From DASQZK01 sp963771005 (lineage in GTDB: Bacteria; Bacteroidota; Bacteroidia; Bacteroidales; GCA-2748055), in the NCBI GenBank assembly GCA_963771005.1, contig CAVYRO010000008.1:372001-436000 (forward strand): a DNA stretch of 64,000 nt, written 5' to 3'. The notes under the pieces were generated by a model. The model was not told where the DNA came from and did not search any database. It worked only from the letters and a program-made list of their open reading frames with translations. The translations under genes were made by a program, and so were the position numbers. Numbering within the stretch: the first letter of the stretch is position 1; each line of letters opens with the position of its first letter. Below are positions 25,787 to 34,818 of the stretch, piece by piece.

Positions 25787-26040
25787 GGTGGGTGATTCGG
25801 TGATTTGGTGATTTGGTGAATGGAGTTCAAACCATCTGTGATAATCTGTGAAATCTGTGGTGAACATCCCGGAAGAATTTGGTGATTTGGTGATTTGGTG
25901 ATTTGGTGAATGGGGTTCAAACCATCTGTGATAATCTGTGAAATCTGTGGTGAACCTCCCGGAAGAATTTGGTGATTTGGTGATTTGGTGAATGGAGTTG
26001 AACCATCTCAAACCAATTCAAACCATTTCAAACCATTAAA
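25787..26040. repeat. Higher-order intergenic repeat built from GGTGATTT arrays
   Basis: GGTGATTT arrays alternate with a fixed block (AATGGAGTTCAAACCATCTG, then ATAATCTGTGAAATCTGTGG, then a CCCGGAAGAA joint). The whole unit of about 110 bp appears roughly twice in tandem, ending in AAACCATTTC units. No gene in the gap between the sigma unit and rsmE. Confidence 0.85.
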
Positions 26041-26047
26041 TCCTTGA

Positions 26048-26788
26048 TCATCCGTGAAAATCCGCGTTCCTCTTCTCTGAAATCATCATCTTATCGCATA
26101 CGATCTGTGCAGCCACCACCCCGGCAGTCTCTGTCCTGAGCCTGCTCCTGCCCAAAGAAACGGGCCTGAATCCCCTGGAAACAGCTGATTCCACCTCTCC
26201 CGGCGTGAAATCTCCCTCAGGGCCTATAACGATCAGAAATCGTTTACCGCTGCATTCCGCCCTGATCAGCTCCTCCCGTTCATCCCCGTCTATGCAATGT
26301 GCGATAAAACACTCCGCATTCCCGAAATCCTTTTTAAGAAAATCTTCCATAGGGACGATATCCTGTAATACCGGTTTCCAGGCTTTCACCGACTGTTTCA
26401 TCGCCGATACCAGGATGGCTTCCATGCGGTCTTCCCTTATCTTTCTACGTTCCGACCGCTGACAGATTACGGGGGTGATCGTATCTATCCCTATCTCGGT
26501 AGCCTTCTCCAGGAACCATTCAAAACGGTCATTATTTTTGACGGGCGCAATCGCAATGTGAAGTTCATAATTGCGCTTTTCATATTCCTGCTGCCGGTCC
26601 GTGACCTTTACCATACATTTTTTCGGATCATCCGATGCAATGATCCCTTCATAAAAACCGCCGGCTCCGTCAACAAAATGTATTTTCTCCCCTTTGCCCA
26701 TTCTCAGGACCCTGATGCAATGGCGGGATTCCGTCTCGTTCATTACGGCTGTATCACCTTTCACGCCGGGGATGTAGAACAATTGCAT
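26048..26788 (-). CDS. rsmE: 16S rRNA m3U1498 methyltransferase
   Basis: SPOUT-class enzyme that methylates U1498 of 16S rRNA using S-adenosylmethionine. 246 residues. N-terminal PUA-like part starting MQLFYIPG with HCIRVLRMGKGEKI; C-terminal knot with LIVIGPEGDFTPGEVE and SLGRSRLRTETAGV, the family hallmark. Monocistronic; its end lies only 8 bp after the repeat block. Confidence 0.93.
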   Translation of the reverse strand: MQLFYIPGVKGDTAVMNETESRHCIRVLRMGKGEKIHFVDGAGGFYEGIIASDDPKKCMVKVTDRQQEYEKRNYELHIAIAPVKNNDRFEWFLEKATEIGIDTITPVICQRSERRKIREDRMEAILVSAMKQSVKAWKPVLQDIVPMEDFLKKDFGNAECFIAHCIDGDEREELIRAECSGKRFLIVIGPEGDFTPGEVESAVSRGFRPVSLGRSRLRTETAGVVAAQIVCDKMMISEKRNADFHG

Positions 26789-27002
26789 ATGACTTTTTTT
26801 TCAAATTTAAACTTTCTTTTTCATTCCGGAAACCCGCAGCGGGTAAAAGGTGACGGGCGATTGAGTGACCGGGTGGCATGGAAGATGAATGGGATGATAT
26901 GGTTAGGGCGGATCCAGATGCGTATATTCATCTTTCAGGTTTGCACCTTCATCCAATCGATAACACCCACCTTTGGAGGCCTCCCAAACGTGATTATATC
27001 CT

Positions 27003-27010
27003 TATCTTTG
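27003..27010 (+). promoter_or_regulatory. Candidate -7 promoter element for the phosphodiesterase gene
   Basis: TATCTTTG matches TAnnTTTG exactly, 37 bp before the ATG at 27048. No TTG at the usual distance, so only half of the promoter is recognisable. Confidence 0.35.
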
Positions 27011-27047
27011 CACCCGATACATTTCGCGCGTATTATTTATCTATAGT

Positions 27048-27542
27048 ATGAAGCATATCGGTCTTCTCTCGGACACCCACGGATATTTTGATCCCCGTTT
27101 GCAGGAATTCTTCAAAGACTGCGATGAAATATGGCATGCAGGCGACATCGGGAATACCGATGTTTACGATCTTATCTCATCCTTCAAACCCCTGCGGGCG
27201 GTTTACGGCAATGTTGACGGAACAGAACTGCGGCAGTTTCTCCCTGAAAATCTCCGATTCAGATGCGAGGAGAAAGATATCTGGATCACGCATATCGGCG
27301 GGTACCCGGGAAACTATGACCGCCGGATAAGGGATGCAATCAAGGTCAACCCACCCGGTATTTTCATCTCCGGTCACTCCCATATCCTGAAGGTAATGCC
27401 CGACCGCAAACTCGGCCTGCTGCATATAAATCCGGGGGCTGCAGGCATGAGCGGGTTCCATAATGTAAGGACGGCAGTTCGTTTTGTCATTGACGGTCCC
27501 GACATCCGCGACCTGGAGGTCCTTGAGATACCACGTCACTGA
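27048..27542 (+). CDS. YfcE/MJ0936-type metallophosphoesterase
   Basis: 164 residues with all calcineurin-like metal motifs: SDTHGYF, HAGDIGN, YGNVD, and the closing GHSH then INPGA. This small-domain class includes YfcE-like phosphodiesterases with broad in vitro activity; the physiological substrate is unknown. Its stop overlaps the 3' end of the large exported protein gene by 7 bp (convergent). Confidence 0.9.
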   Translation: MKHIGLLSDTHGYFDPRLQEFFKDCDEIWHAGDIGNTDVYDLISSFKPLRAVYGNVDGTELRQFLPENLRFRCEEKDIWITHIGGYPGNYDRRIRDAIKVNPPGIFISGHSHILKVMPDRKLGLLHINPGAAGMSGFHNVRTAVRFVIDGPDIRDLEVLEIPRH

Positions 27543-30500
27543 GTATCCGAGAGGTCCCCGCCATTTTCCTCCGAAGAAACATATCTTCGCAGAAAGAGCT
27601 GAGCTCTGCGGTCGGCAGCAAGTGAATAGATAAAGCCGGTCTGGCCGAGTCTCGTTTTCACCTTCCTGTCACCGGGTTTCAGCTCAAAAACAATGTTATT
27701 ATAGATCCGGTTTGAAGAAACCGTCTGCAGTGATCCCGGGTTGTAACCGAAATAGTACCAGTTCTTGTCGCTAAGCACAAGATATATATCGAGTAGGTCA
27801 CCTGAAGATCTTTTGGTCAGTTCAATGTAGGCCTCTGCTTTTTTGTTGATCAGCCTGTTCCCTACCCTTACGATGGCCACATTACCATGGTACCGGTAGG
27901 TTCGGGTCAACTGGTTCCACTGGAGTTTTACATCGGACAGGATCAGGTTCTTATTGAATTTTTCCGGTATATTCCTGTATTCCCCATAGAGGCTGATGTC
28001 GGCTTCCATCCGGTTTACCGCATCAGCGCCGATAAGTTGTTTAAGTGAACTCACATAAAAAGGATCCCTCATATCATAAGTTGCCATGGAAGTGATACTG
28101 TCGAGTTCCCTTCCGAATTCCGCCAGCGCTTCAGGAGAAAAGTAAAAATCGAGGGCCATCAGCAAACGGGTGGAAAAAGTGTCGGCGCTTATATTTTCGA
28201 CAGCCTCGCCGACAGTGGTCATCTTCAGTTGACCGAAGTCGACCTGCAGGTTGATGTCACCTTCGCTGAATGCCTGGCATGACGCCACATCCAGAGCGAC
28301 ATAGTTGCCCGGTTTGTTCTTGTCAGCCAGTTTCTCCGCCGAGCCTACCTCGTAACGTTCCGTATAGGGATCGAACCTCAGGTATCCGGAGGCCGAAGTC
28401 ACCAGCGCATCAAAGAAATCTTTGCGACCCGAGGAGAATGCAGTGTATATATGTGTTGAGTCGCGTGTAATAAAAGTTCCGAAATATGCCGGGTTCAGGT
28501 TAATATCCAGCGGAGCTTCCGCCACGGGGATCATAACACTGTCGGGGTTAATGGCCGATTTGAATTTAAGCCATGATCTTCCCAGGCTGCAATCATGGGT
28601 AAGCCGGGCAGCCCCGTCGAAGAACAGGTTTGGTTTCCTTGCTTCGAGGCGAACCTTACCCTGGTATTCAAAGTACGGGCTCAGCCTGAAACTGTCGGGA
28701 AGGCTAATATCAGCCGATGCCGTGGTCTGGAGGCTGCTGTCGACAACCAGCCGGTTGAAGAATATCTGCTGGGGTCTGCCGCTTATATCCGTATAGTCAT
28801 AGTAAGCACTGGCCGAATAATCCTTGCGTCCGTAAATGGTAACCGAAGCTCCGTAGAGTGAATAGAACTGGTGGATATTGTCGGCGATGATCCCGGCATT
28901 GGAGAGGGTTCCCATTTCGGCATTTTTCCTGACGATCACATTCCCCTTGTCGGGAAAAATTTTGGCATCCGCAACCCTGATGTAGGGTACATTCCGGGCA
29001 TCGAGCATGCTGTTTCTGTAGTCGTATAAAGCAAGCGGTGCAACAAAACTGAGTGAATCCTGGTTGGGCTTGACAGAGATATACCTTGGGCCGGTCAGGC
29101 TGTCTTCCCCGAATTGTCCCGCCTGGTCAGGTGTTTTATTCAGTCCCATCTGGATCTTTTCATCCTTGATATCCCATTTGAAGAAATCGAGGTCTGAGAC
29201 GTATCTTACTGCCGGGAAGTCAACTCGGGTATAGTCTTCATTGGCATAAAATTCACCGGTGTTGGCATTGAAATTAATATCGGAGCGTATATTTTCCGCG
29301 GAAATGGCAGGTTGATCGCTGTCGAGGGCATTCAGCCTGAAGCCGGAGGAATCGGCCAGGATATTTTTCGAAAGGAAATTGAATTTTTTCGATCCCACAG
29401 ACGCAGAAATCAGATCCACCGTTCCCCCACCGGATAATCCTTTTGGTTCAAGCAGGAGGTCACCGTTGAAAAGAACGGTGTCGTTGTACATCGTGAAGGC
29501 GATGTCCTGCCTGTATGCGTAGAACTGTTCATCTTTGGTAAGCCAGCGGATCCTGTCATTGCGGGATTCGACCTTTGGGAACGGTGTGCCGCTGGTTTGC
29601 TGGGCAATCCGGAATTCCCTGCCGAGGGCGGTCACGGAATCGGGGTGCATAAGAAAATCATCAGAATATGTGGTGGATGTGAGATAATCCAGCTGACCCG
29701 CCCCATGAAGGCCGCTACTGCTCATTTCGAGATCGTGGTAGAAGGTGCCCTGTGCATTGTAAACCTGGATCCCGCTTTCCGGAGTGGTGTAAGTGAAACC
29801 GAATGAATTGTCATTCCTGAGCGTAAGCTGTTGTTCAAGAGGCGGCAACATTCCTCCGGACTCAAATTTTCCTTTCAGATTCAGCCCATGGCGGTCGAAA
29901 TTGTCGAGACTGTCCACCTCGAAATTATAAACCTCAAAATATACATCCTTCCTGTGATACACTCCGTGCTGAATTGAGGGATCATCAAAATAAACGTATG
30001 AATTTTCCCGGCTTGTAAAGATGGGATAGCGTGCATAATTCTGCAGCCCGGATTTATTAGCAGGATCATCGATGAGCAATTCCCCGGTCAGGTCTTCAAT
30101 AAGGTTTTTGATATCTGCAGTTTTGGCGGTCCCCGTTACGGGATCCCTCTCCAGTACCTGGAGTTTTAATGAATCGATATCCTGGAGATTTATTTTGAAA
30201 CTATCGTATTTGAAAAAGAAGTTTGACCCGAAAAAGCTCGTAAGACCGGCTTTTACTTCCCCCCCAAACTGAAAATTACGGTTTCTTTTCATGATGATCT
30301 TGTGCTCATCCGGGATCAGTACCACGTTTTGCGAATCACTGAGGAAAATGTTGGGTACACCATAAATGGTCAGATCTTTGGTACCCAGGTTCAGACTGGC
30401 ATTATCTTCGGGAGTGTTTACCCGCGACATCAGGAAGATCACGTCGTAATCTGTTTTTCCGACACTGGCATCCAGGTAATAGAAAAGCTTATCATTGAGA

Positions 30501-32014
30501 GTGACCATATCGGTCTGATCATCGAAAAAGACAAAACCGAGCCGGCTGAGTTTCATGAGCTGGTGTCTCACCTGGTAGGGAACCATACCCATATCTTCGG
30601 CATAGACTGTTACAGGGAATTTCCTGATATTATTGATACGCCGTGAAAACTGCCATAGCGAAACCAGGGGATTCACAAAATCCCTTCCCTGGAGCTCGTC
30701 AAAAACCTGATAATTGAACAGGTTGTTTGATTCAAAGCTTGCCTGACCTATGGCCCGTCCTATCGAAGGCCTGAGGTGGATGATCCCTGATCCGCGCTCC
30801 CAGTCGAGTTCCTCAAAATTCATATCGATCTTATGGTAGCTGTCCGAACAAGGCACCCCGGAAGTGTACCGGTCACCCAGGCTCAGCCTTATCTCATCGC
30901 GGTCCTCAAAATAAAGGAATTGAAGATCGGGATGATAGATGGAATCATTTTCAAGGTAAATCGAAACTCTCACGCTCGGCGAGTTCATGCTTTTTTCCCT
31001 GATGACTACACTGTTCGTAAAGAGTTCCATGCGTAAGGTGTCTTTTTCGAAGATATCGAGCCGTGCGGGATTTCCTTCGGAACCTGTGCCAACCAGCTTT
31101 GCGCCCTGCATTGAAAGTCCGCCTGTATACTCGATCCCTTTAAAAAGATCGGGAAGAATATATTTTCCCTGGTAAGAATAAAATTTAGGATAAAGTGCTT
31201 TGTCGGGTTCACTGATAGGCATGGCTTTATCTTCGAGTTTGCCTTCCAGCGGATAGTCGAAGTACTTTTTGTAGATGAATTGTACCGAATCGGCTTCATA
31301 CTGGGCCCGGTTCATTTCTATATGATAGGTTGAGAGATCGGCATACACCTCTGCCGGATCCAGCCCGGCTCTTCCCCAGTCAATCCGGCCTCCTTTCCCC
31401 TTCCATTCCAGGGTAAGCAGATCGTACGTTCCGGAAGTGTTGATGATGGAAAGAGTATCCTTGTTGGAATAGCAATGCAGATCAGTTGAAGTAAAGATAA
31501 CGAAAGGCCTTAAATCTTTATGGGTGAAACGGAATTCCCCCCCTGTCGACTTCCAGTTGTTCCCCGCCAGATTATAGAGATTCCTGTTCTTCAGCAAGTC
31601 GACGGATAGCGCAAGAAAGCGCTGGGTATCTCTGAAAGGCACTTCCCTGTTGGCTGCCAGGGAGTTAAATGCTTCGAGCCATTTATCGAGTCCAAAATCC
31701 GGGTAAGCACCCGACATGGCCATCATGAAAACGGTGAGATATCCGGTAAAATCAGGCTCCGGTCTTGCCCTCCGTACCAGGAGAAGGTTTGATACTTCCA
31801 TCATCTTCATCTTATCCGGATAGGTAATGGAGTCACTCTTCCACATGGAAATAAACCGGTTCGTAATTTGTTTACCTTCTTCCTTCGTCCCGGACATGAA
31901 CTGCCTGAGTTGATCGGTATATTCGACGGTATCAACGGCAAACTCCCTGATCTGCTGCGAAAACAGCGAAGTGCATATCATCAGAAGGACGAGGACCGGG
32001 AGAATTTTTCGCAT
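27536..32014 (-). CDS. Very large exported protein of unknown function (1492 residues)
   Basis: Signal peptide about 1-20 (MICTSLFSQ), then about 160 residues of helical sequence and a very long beta-rich body with repeated patterns of the type D-I-x-F-N-A-N-T-G-E-F-Y, YEVYNFEVDSLDNF and similar, suggesting a repeated beta-solenoid or bridge-like fold. No transmembrane helix after the signal, few or no cysteines, no catalytic motif recognised. The end carries LILSDVKLQWNQLTRTYRYH and IVRVGNRLINKKAEAY. It stands alone between a phosphodiesterase gene and prmA. I cannot name the family. Confidence 0.75.
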   Translation of the reverse strand: MRKILPVLVLLMICTSLFSQQIREFAVDTVEYTDQLRQFMSGTKEEGKQITNRFISMWKSDSITYPDKMKMMEVSNLLLVRRARPEPDFTGYLTVFMMAMSGAYPDFGLDKWLEAFNSLAANREVPFRDTQRFLALSVDLLKNRNLYNLAGNNWKSTGGEFRFTHKDLRPFVIFTSTDLHCYSNKDTLSIINTSGTYDLLTLEWKGKGGRIDWGRAGLDPAEVYADLSTYHIEMNRAQYEADSVQFIYKKYFDYPLEGKLEDKAMPISEPDKALYPKFYSYQGKYILPDLFKGIEYTGGLSMQGAKLVGTGSEGNPARLDIFEKDTLRMELFTNSVVIREKSMNSPSVRVSIYLENDSIYHPDLQFLYFEDRDEIRLSLGDRYTSGVPCSDSYHKIDMNFEELDWERGSGIIHLRPSIGRAIGQASFESNNLFNYQVFDELQGRDFVNPLVSLWQFSRRINNIRKFPVTVYAEDMGMVPYQVRHQLMKLSRLGFVFFDDQTDMVTLNDKLFYYLDASVGKTDYDVIFLMSRVNTPEDNASLNLGTKDLTIYGVPNIFLSDSQNVVLIPDEHKIIMKRNRNFQFGGEVKAGLTSFFGSNFFFKYDSFKINLQDIDSLKLQVLERDPVTGTAKTADIKNLIEDLTGELLIDDPANKSGLQNYARYPIFTSRENSYVYFDDPSIQHGVYHRKDVYFEVYNFEVDSLDNFDRHGLNLKGKFESGGMLPPLEQQLTLRNDNSFGFTYTTPESGIQVYNAQGTFYHDLEMSSSGLHGAGQLDYLTSTTYSDDFLMHPDSVTALGREFRIAQQTSGTPFPKVESRNDRIRWLTKDEQFYAYRQDIAFTMYNDTVLFNGDLLLEPKGLSGGGTVDLISASVGSKKFNFLSKNILADSSGFRLNALDSDQPAISAENIRSDINFNANTGEFYANEDYTRVDFPAVRYVSDLDFFKWDIKDEKIQMGLNKTPDQAGQFGEDSLTGPRYISVKPNQDSLSFVAPLALYDYRNSMLDARNVPYIRVADAKIFPDKGNVIVRKNAEMGTLSNAGIIADNIHQFYSLYGASVTIYGRKDYSASAYYDYTDISGRPQQIFFNRLVVDSSLQTTASADISLPDSFRLSPYFEYQGKVRLEARKPNLFFDGAARLTHDCSLGRSWLKFKSAINPDSVMIPVAEAPLDINLNPAYFGTFITRDSTHIYTAFSSGRKDFFDALVTSASGYLRFDPYTERYEVGSAEKLADKNKPGNYVALDVASCQAFSEGDINLQVDFGQLKMTTVGEAVENISADTFSTRLLMALDFYFSPEALAEFGRELDSITSMATYDMRDPFYVSSLKQLIGADAVNRMEADISLYGEYRNIPEKFNKNLILSDVKLQWNQLTRTYRYHGNVAIVRVGNRLINKKAEAYIELTKRSSGDLLDIYLVLSDKNWYYFGYNPGSLQTVSSNRIYNNIVFELKPGDRKVKTRLGQTGFIYSLAADRRAQLFLRRYVSSEENGGDLSDTQ

Positions 32015-32040
32015 AATGGTTTAAAGTTCGTTACCGGGTA

Positions 32041-32880
32041 TTAACATTTGAATTTAATTGAAATCCAGTTATTGTCATAAAGTTCTTCCACAAATCTCAG
32101 ACCAAGAGTCTCCGCAGCCTCCGTAATACCTGCCCTGTCGGACAAAAGAATCCCGCTTAACAGTAGGATTCCTCCCGGAGAGAGATGGCGGCGGTAGACA
32201 GGGATATCCCTGAGAATAATATTGCGATTGATGTTAGCCAGAATGATATCGTATTTTCTCCCGGGAATGGAACCGGCGTCACCCAGTAGGAGATCATAAT
32301 TTTCCTCATCACCGGCGTTTCTCCGGAAATTTTCCCTGCTGTTGGAAATGGCCCATTCATCGGTATCTATCCCGGTGACACTGGCGGCTCCCTTCAGCAG
32401 GGCGAAAATGCCGAGGATACCGGTACCGCAACCTATATCAAGAACGTAATTTCCAACCATTGCAGTATGAGCCATCTGCCGGATCATCAGCCGTGTAGTT
32501 TCGTGATGTCCGGTTCCGAACGACATCTTCGGTTCTATGATAATGTTGGGTATACCCGGTTCAAGGGGATGAAAAGGCGCCGTAATGGCGACAATTCCTT
32601 CGATGATCACAGGCGGGTATCCCCTTTCCCACTCTTCATTCCAGTTTCGCGGCGGTATAACCGTCTCTTCCATCGTGATGCTGATCCCGGGAATTCCACG
32701 TTCCCCTATATACTGAACAAGCTCGTTCCGGTTGAATGCATCTGAGGGAATGTAAGCCAGGAGGAAAGGTTCTTCCTCCTGGAAACCCTCGTATCCCATA
32801 GTATCCAGCCCTGCAATAAGTATATCGTTAATACCTGCATCATAGGGATCGATCTTCAGCCTGAGCCGGATGTAGTCCAT
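32041..32880 (-). CDS. prmA: Ribosomal protein L11 methyltransferase
   Basis: S-adenosylmethionine-dependent methyltransferase acting on L11. 279 residues. The IEPKMSFGTGHHETT segment followed by VLDIGCGTGILGIFAL is the family signature; LANINRNI gives the NPPY-like position. Six bp after tpiA on the same strand, so probably co-transcribed. Confidence 0.92.
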   Translation of the reverse strand: MDYIRLRLKIDPYDAGINDILIAGLDTMGYEGFQEEEPFLLAYIPSDAFNRNELVQYIGERGIPGISITMEETVIPPRNWNEEWERGYPPVIIEGIVAITAPFHPLEPGIPNIIIEPKMSFGTGHHETTRLMIRQMAHTAMVGNYVLDIGCGTGILGIFALLKGAASVTGIDTDEWAISNSRENFRRNAGDEENYDLLLGDAGSIPGRKYDIILANINRNIILRDIPVYRRHLSPGGILLLSGILLSDRAGITEAAETLGLRFVEELYDNNWISIKFKC

Positions 32881-32886
32881 TATGAA

Positions 32887-33636
32887 TCAAAATGCGTTTA
32901 CGATAGCGAGGAAATCATCCGCCTTTAGCGAGGCGCCTCCGATAAGTCCGCCGTCCACATCGGGATTGACGAAGAGTTCTTTCGCATTGGACGGTTTACA
33001 ACTCCCCCCGTAGAGGATCGAAGTATCATCCGCAGTGCTTTCGCTATATTTTGCCGCGATCTGTTCCCGAATGAACTTATGCATTTCCTGGGCCTGGTCA
33101 GGGGTGGCCGTTTTGCCAGTTCCTATTGCCCATACAGGTTCATATGCCAGGATCACTTTGCGGAAACTTTCTCCGGGGAGATGGAAGATGCCCTCATGTA
33201 ACTGCGTTTTTACCACGTCGAAATGATGGCCTGCTTCCCGTTCAGGTAAAACCTCCCCTATGCAAAAGATCGGTATCAGCCCGGCTGCCAGGGCCAGGTC
33301 TAGCTTCCTGGCAAGCACTTTATTTTCCTCATGGAAGTATGTTCTCCTTTCGGAATGACCGATTATCACATATTCCGCACCTGTCGATTTTACCATAATG
33401 GCTGACACTTCACCGGTATATGCACCGCTATCTTCCGAAGCACAATTCTGGGCCGAAAGTTTTACGCCGGTGAGGACCCGGCTTACCGCTTCCAGATGAA
33501 TGAAAGGGGGTGCAATGATCACAAGGGTATCCCCTTTCTTTGATGCTGCGAGTTCATTGACGGCTCCGGCGAGTTCAAGCCCCTCCTCCAGGTTCGTATT
33601 CATTTTCCAGTTTCCTGCAACGATGTTTTGTCTCAT
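32887..33636 (-). CDS. tpiA: Triosephosphate isomerase
   Basis: Glycolytic interconversion of dihydroxyacetone phosphate and glyceraldehyde 3-phosphate. 249 residues. Catalytic lysine in AGNWKMN near the start, histidine in IIGHSERR, glutamate in AYEPVWAIGTGK, and the phosphate-binding YGGSCKPSN and GGASLK. Upstream partner of prmA. Confidence 0.96.
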   Translation of the reverse strand: MRQNIVAGNWKMNTNLEEGLELAGAVNELAASKKGDTLVIIAPPFIHLEAVSRVLTGVKLSAQNCASEDSGAYTGEVSAIMVKSTGAEYVIIGHSERRTYFHEENKVLARKLDLALAAGLIPIFCIGEVLPEREAGHHFDVVKTQLHEGIFHLPGESFRKVILAYEPVWAIGTGKTATPDQAQEMHKFIREQIAAKYSESTADDTSILYGGSCKPSNAKELFVNPDVDGGLIGGASLKADDFLAIVNAF

Positions 33637-33738
33637 GTGAAAATTTTTAGATTAAATTAATGGAAAGCCCAAAATTAGCAAAGAAGAAGCAGGAGGTGAA
33701 AAAAATATCACTTTATTAACACTTCCTGGATGAAATCC

Positions 33739-34818
33739 TCAGGTTCGCAGACGGGGATCGAGGATTACGTATATGATATCCACGAAGATGTTCACCGCGA
33801 TGAAGACGACCGAGATGGTGAGCACAGCTGCAAGGACAACCGGAAAATCATAAAAATTCAGGGCATTTACAATGAGATAGCCCAGGCCGTGCCAGCCAAA
33901 AATATACTCCACGAAAACCACCCCGGCCAGCATCCCTGCGAACCAGCCGCTGACGGCAGTAACCACGGGGTTCAGTGAATTTCTGAAGGCATGGACCGTC
34001 ACAACCCGGCTATACCTCAATCCCTTGGCAAAAGCGGTCCGGATATAATCCTGGCTCAGCACATCGAGCATGGAATTGCGGGAAAGCTGTATCACCACCG
34101 ATAGCGGGCGTATGCCGAGGGTCACGGCCGGAAGGATAAGGTTCTTCAGCTCCAGGTGTATGCCCCTTCCCAGGTCATCCACCTCATAGAGATTACCGGT
34201 CAGATTAAGATGGGTGATGCCTCCAAGTTTATAGGCAAAAAGCCAGGCGATAAGGATGGCGGCGAAAAAAGACGGCAGCGACATCCCGAAGGTCGAAATG
34301 ACCAGAACGCTGCGGTCAAACCAACTATCCTTTTTCAGCGCCGACAGGACGCCGAGAACATTTCCTGCAACGAAGGCAAGGATGATGGCGAAAAAGGCAA
34401 GGATCAATGAATTGGGAAGGGCTTCCGCGATCATGTCGCCTACGGGACGGTTACTCAGGAAGGACCTTCCCGGCCAGGGTTTCTTCAGCACCATCGTCAA
34501 TCCGTTTTTGAGACTGAATATTTTCTGATATTTCCCGTATTTCAATGTGTCGAGGTAGAAGTACGAGCCGGGCTGACCCGATTCGTAAAACGAAAGAAAG
34601 GAAAGGTCGTTCAGGTAACGGATGTATTGCCTGTAAAGAGGCTGGTCCAGGCCCAGTTCCTTCCGGATGATCTCCGCATTTTTCAAGTCGGCCCGCTGTC
34701 CCAGCATCATCTGGGCCGGATCACCCGGAAGGACATTGAATAGCAGGAAGATCAGGGTGAGAACACCCCAGATCACCAGCAGGCTGTATAGTATTTTTTT
34801 ACCGATCTTCGCGGCCAT
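33739..34818 (-). CDS. DppB/OppB-type ABC transporter permease
   Basis: 359 residues: an N-terminal helix with LLFNVLPGDPAQMMLGQRA and then the usual binding-protein-dependent permease core of five further helices with the EAA-type loop (RNSLNPVVTAVSGW). In bacteria this permease usually sits beside oppC, oppD, oppF and a binding protein; none of these are here. It overlaps the next upstream gene by 20 bp, so it is co-transcribed with a BT_3928-type protein instead. Substrate unknown. Confidence 0.88.
   Translation of the reverse strand: MAAKIGKKILYSLLVIWGVLTLIFLLFNVLPGDPAQMMLGQRADLKNAEIIRKELGLDQPLYRQYIRYLNDLSFLSFYESGQPGSYFYLDTLKYGKYQKIFSLKNGLTMVLKKPWPGRSFLSNRPVGDMIAEALPNSLILAFFAIILAFVAGNVLGVLSALKKDSWFDRSVLVISTFGMSLPSFFAAILIAWLFAYKLGGITHLNLTGNLYEVDDLGRGIHLELKNLILPAVTLGIRPLSVVIQLSRNSMLDVLSQDYIRTAFAKGLRYSRVVTVHAFRNSLNPVVTAVSGWFAGMLAGVVFVEYIFGWHGLGYLIVNALNFYDFPVVLAAVLTISVVFIAVNIFVDIIYVILDPRLRT

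Noticed and set aside
25787..26040. CRISPR-like alternation of short repeats and spacers.
   Set aside because: Repeat units are 8 bp and the intervening blocks are themselves repeated; no cas genes.
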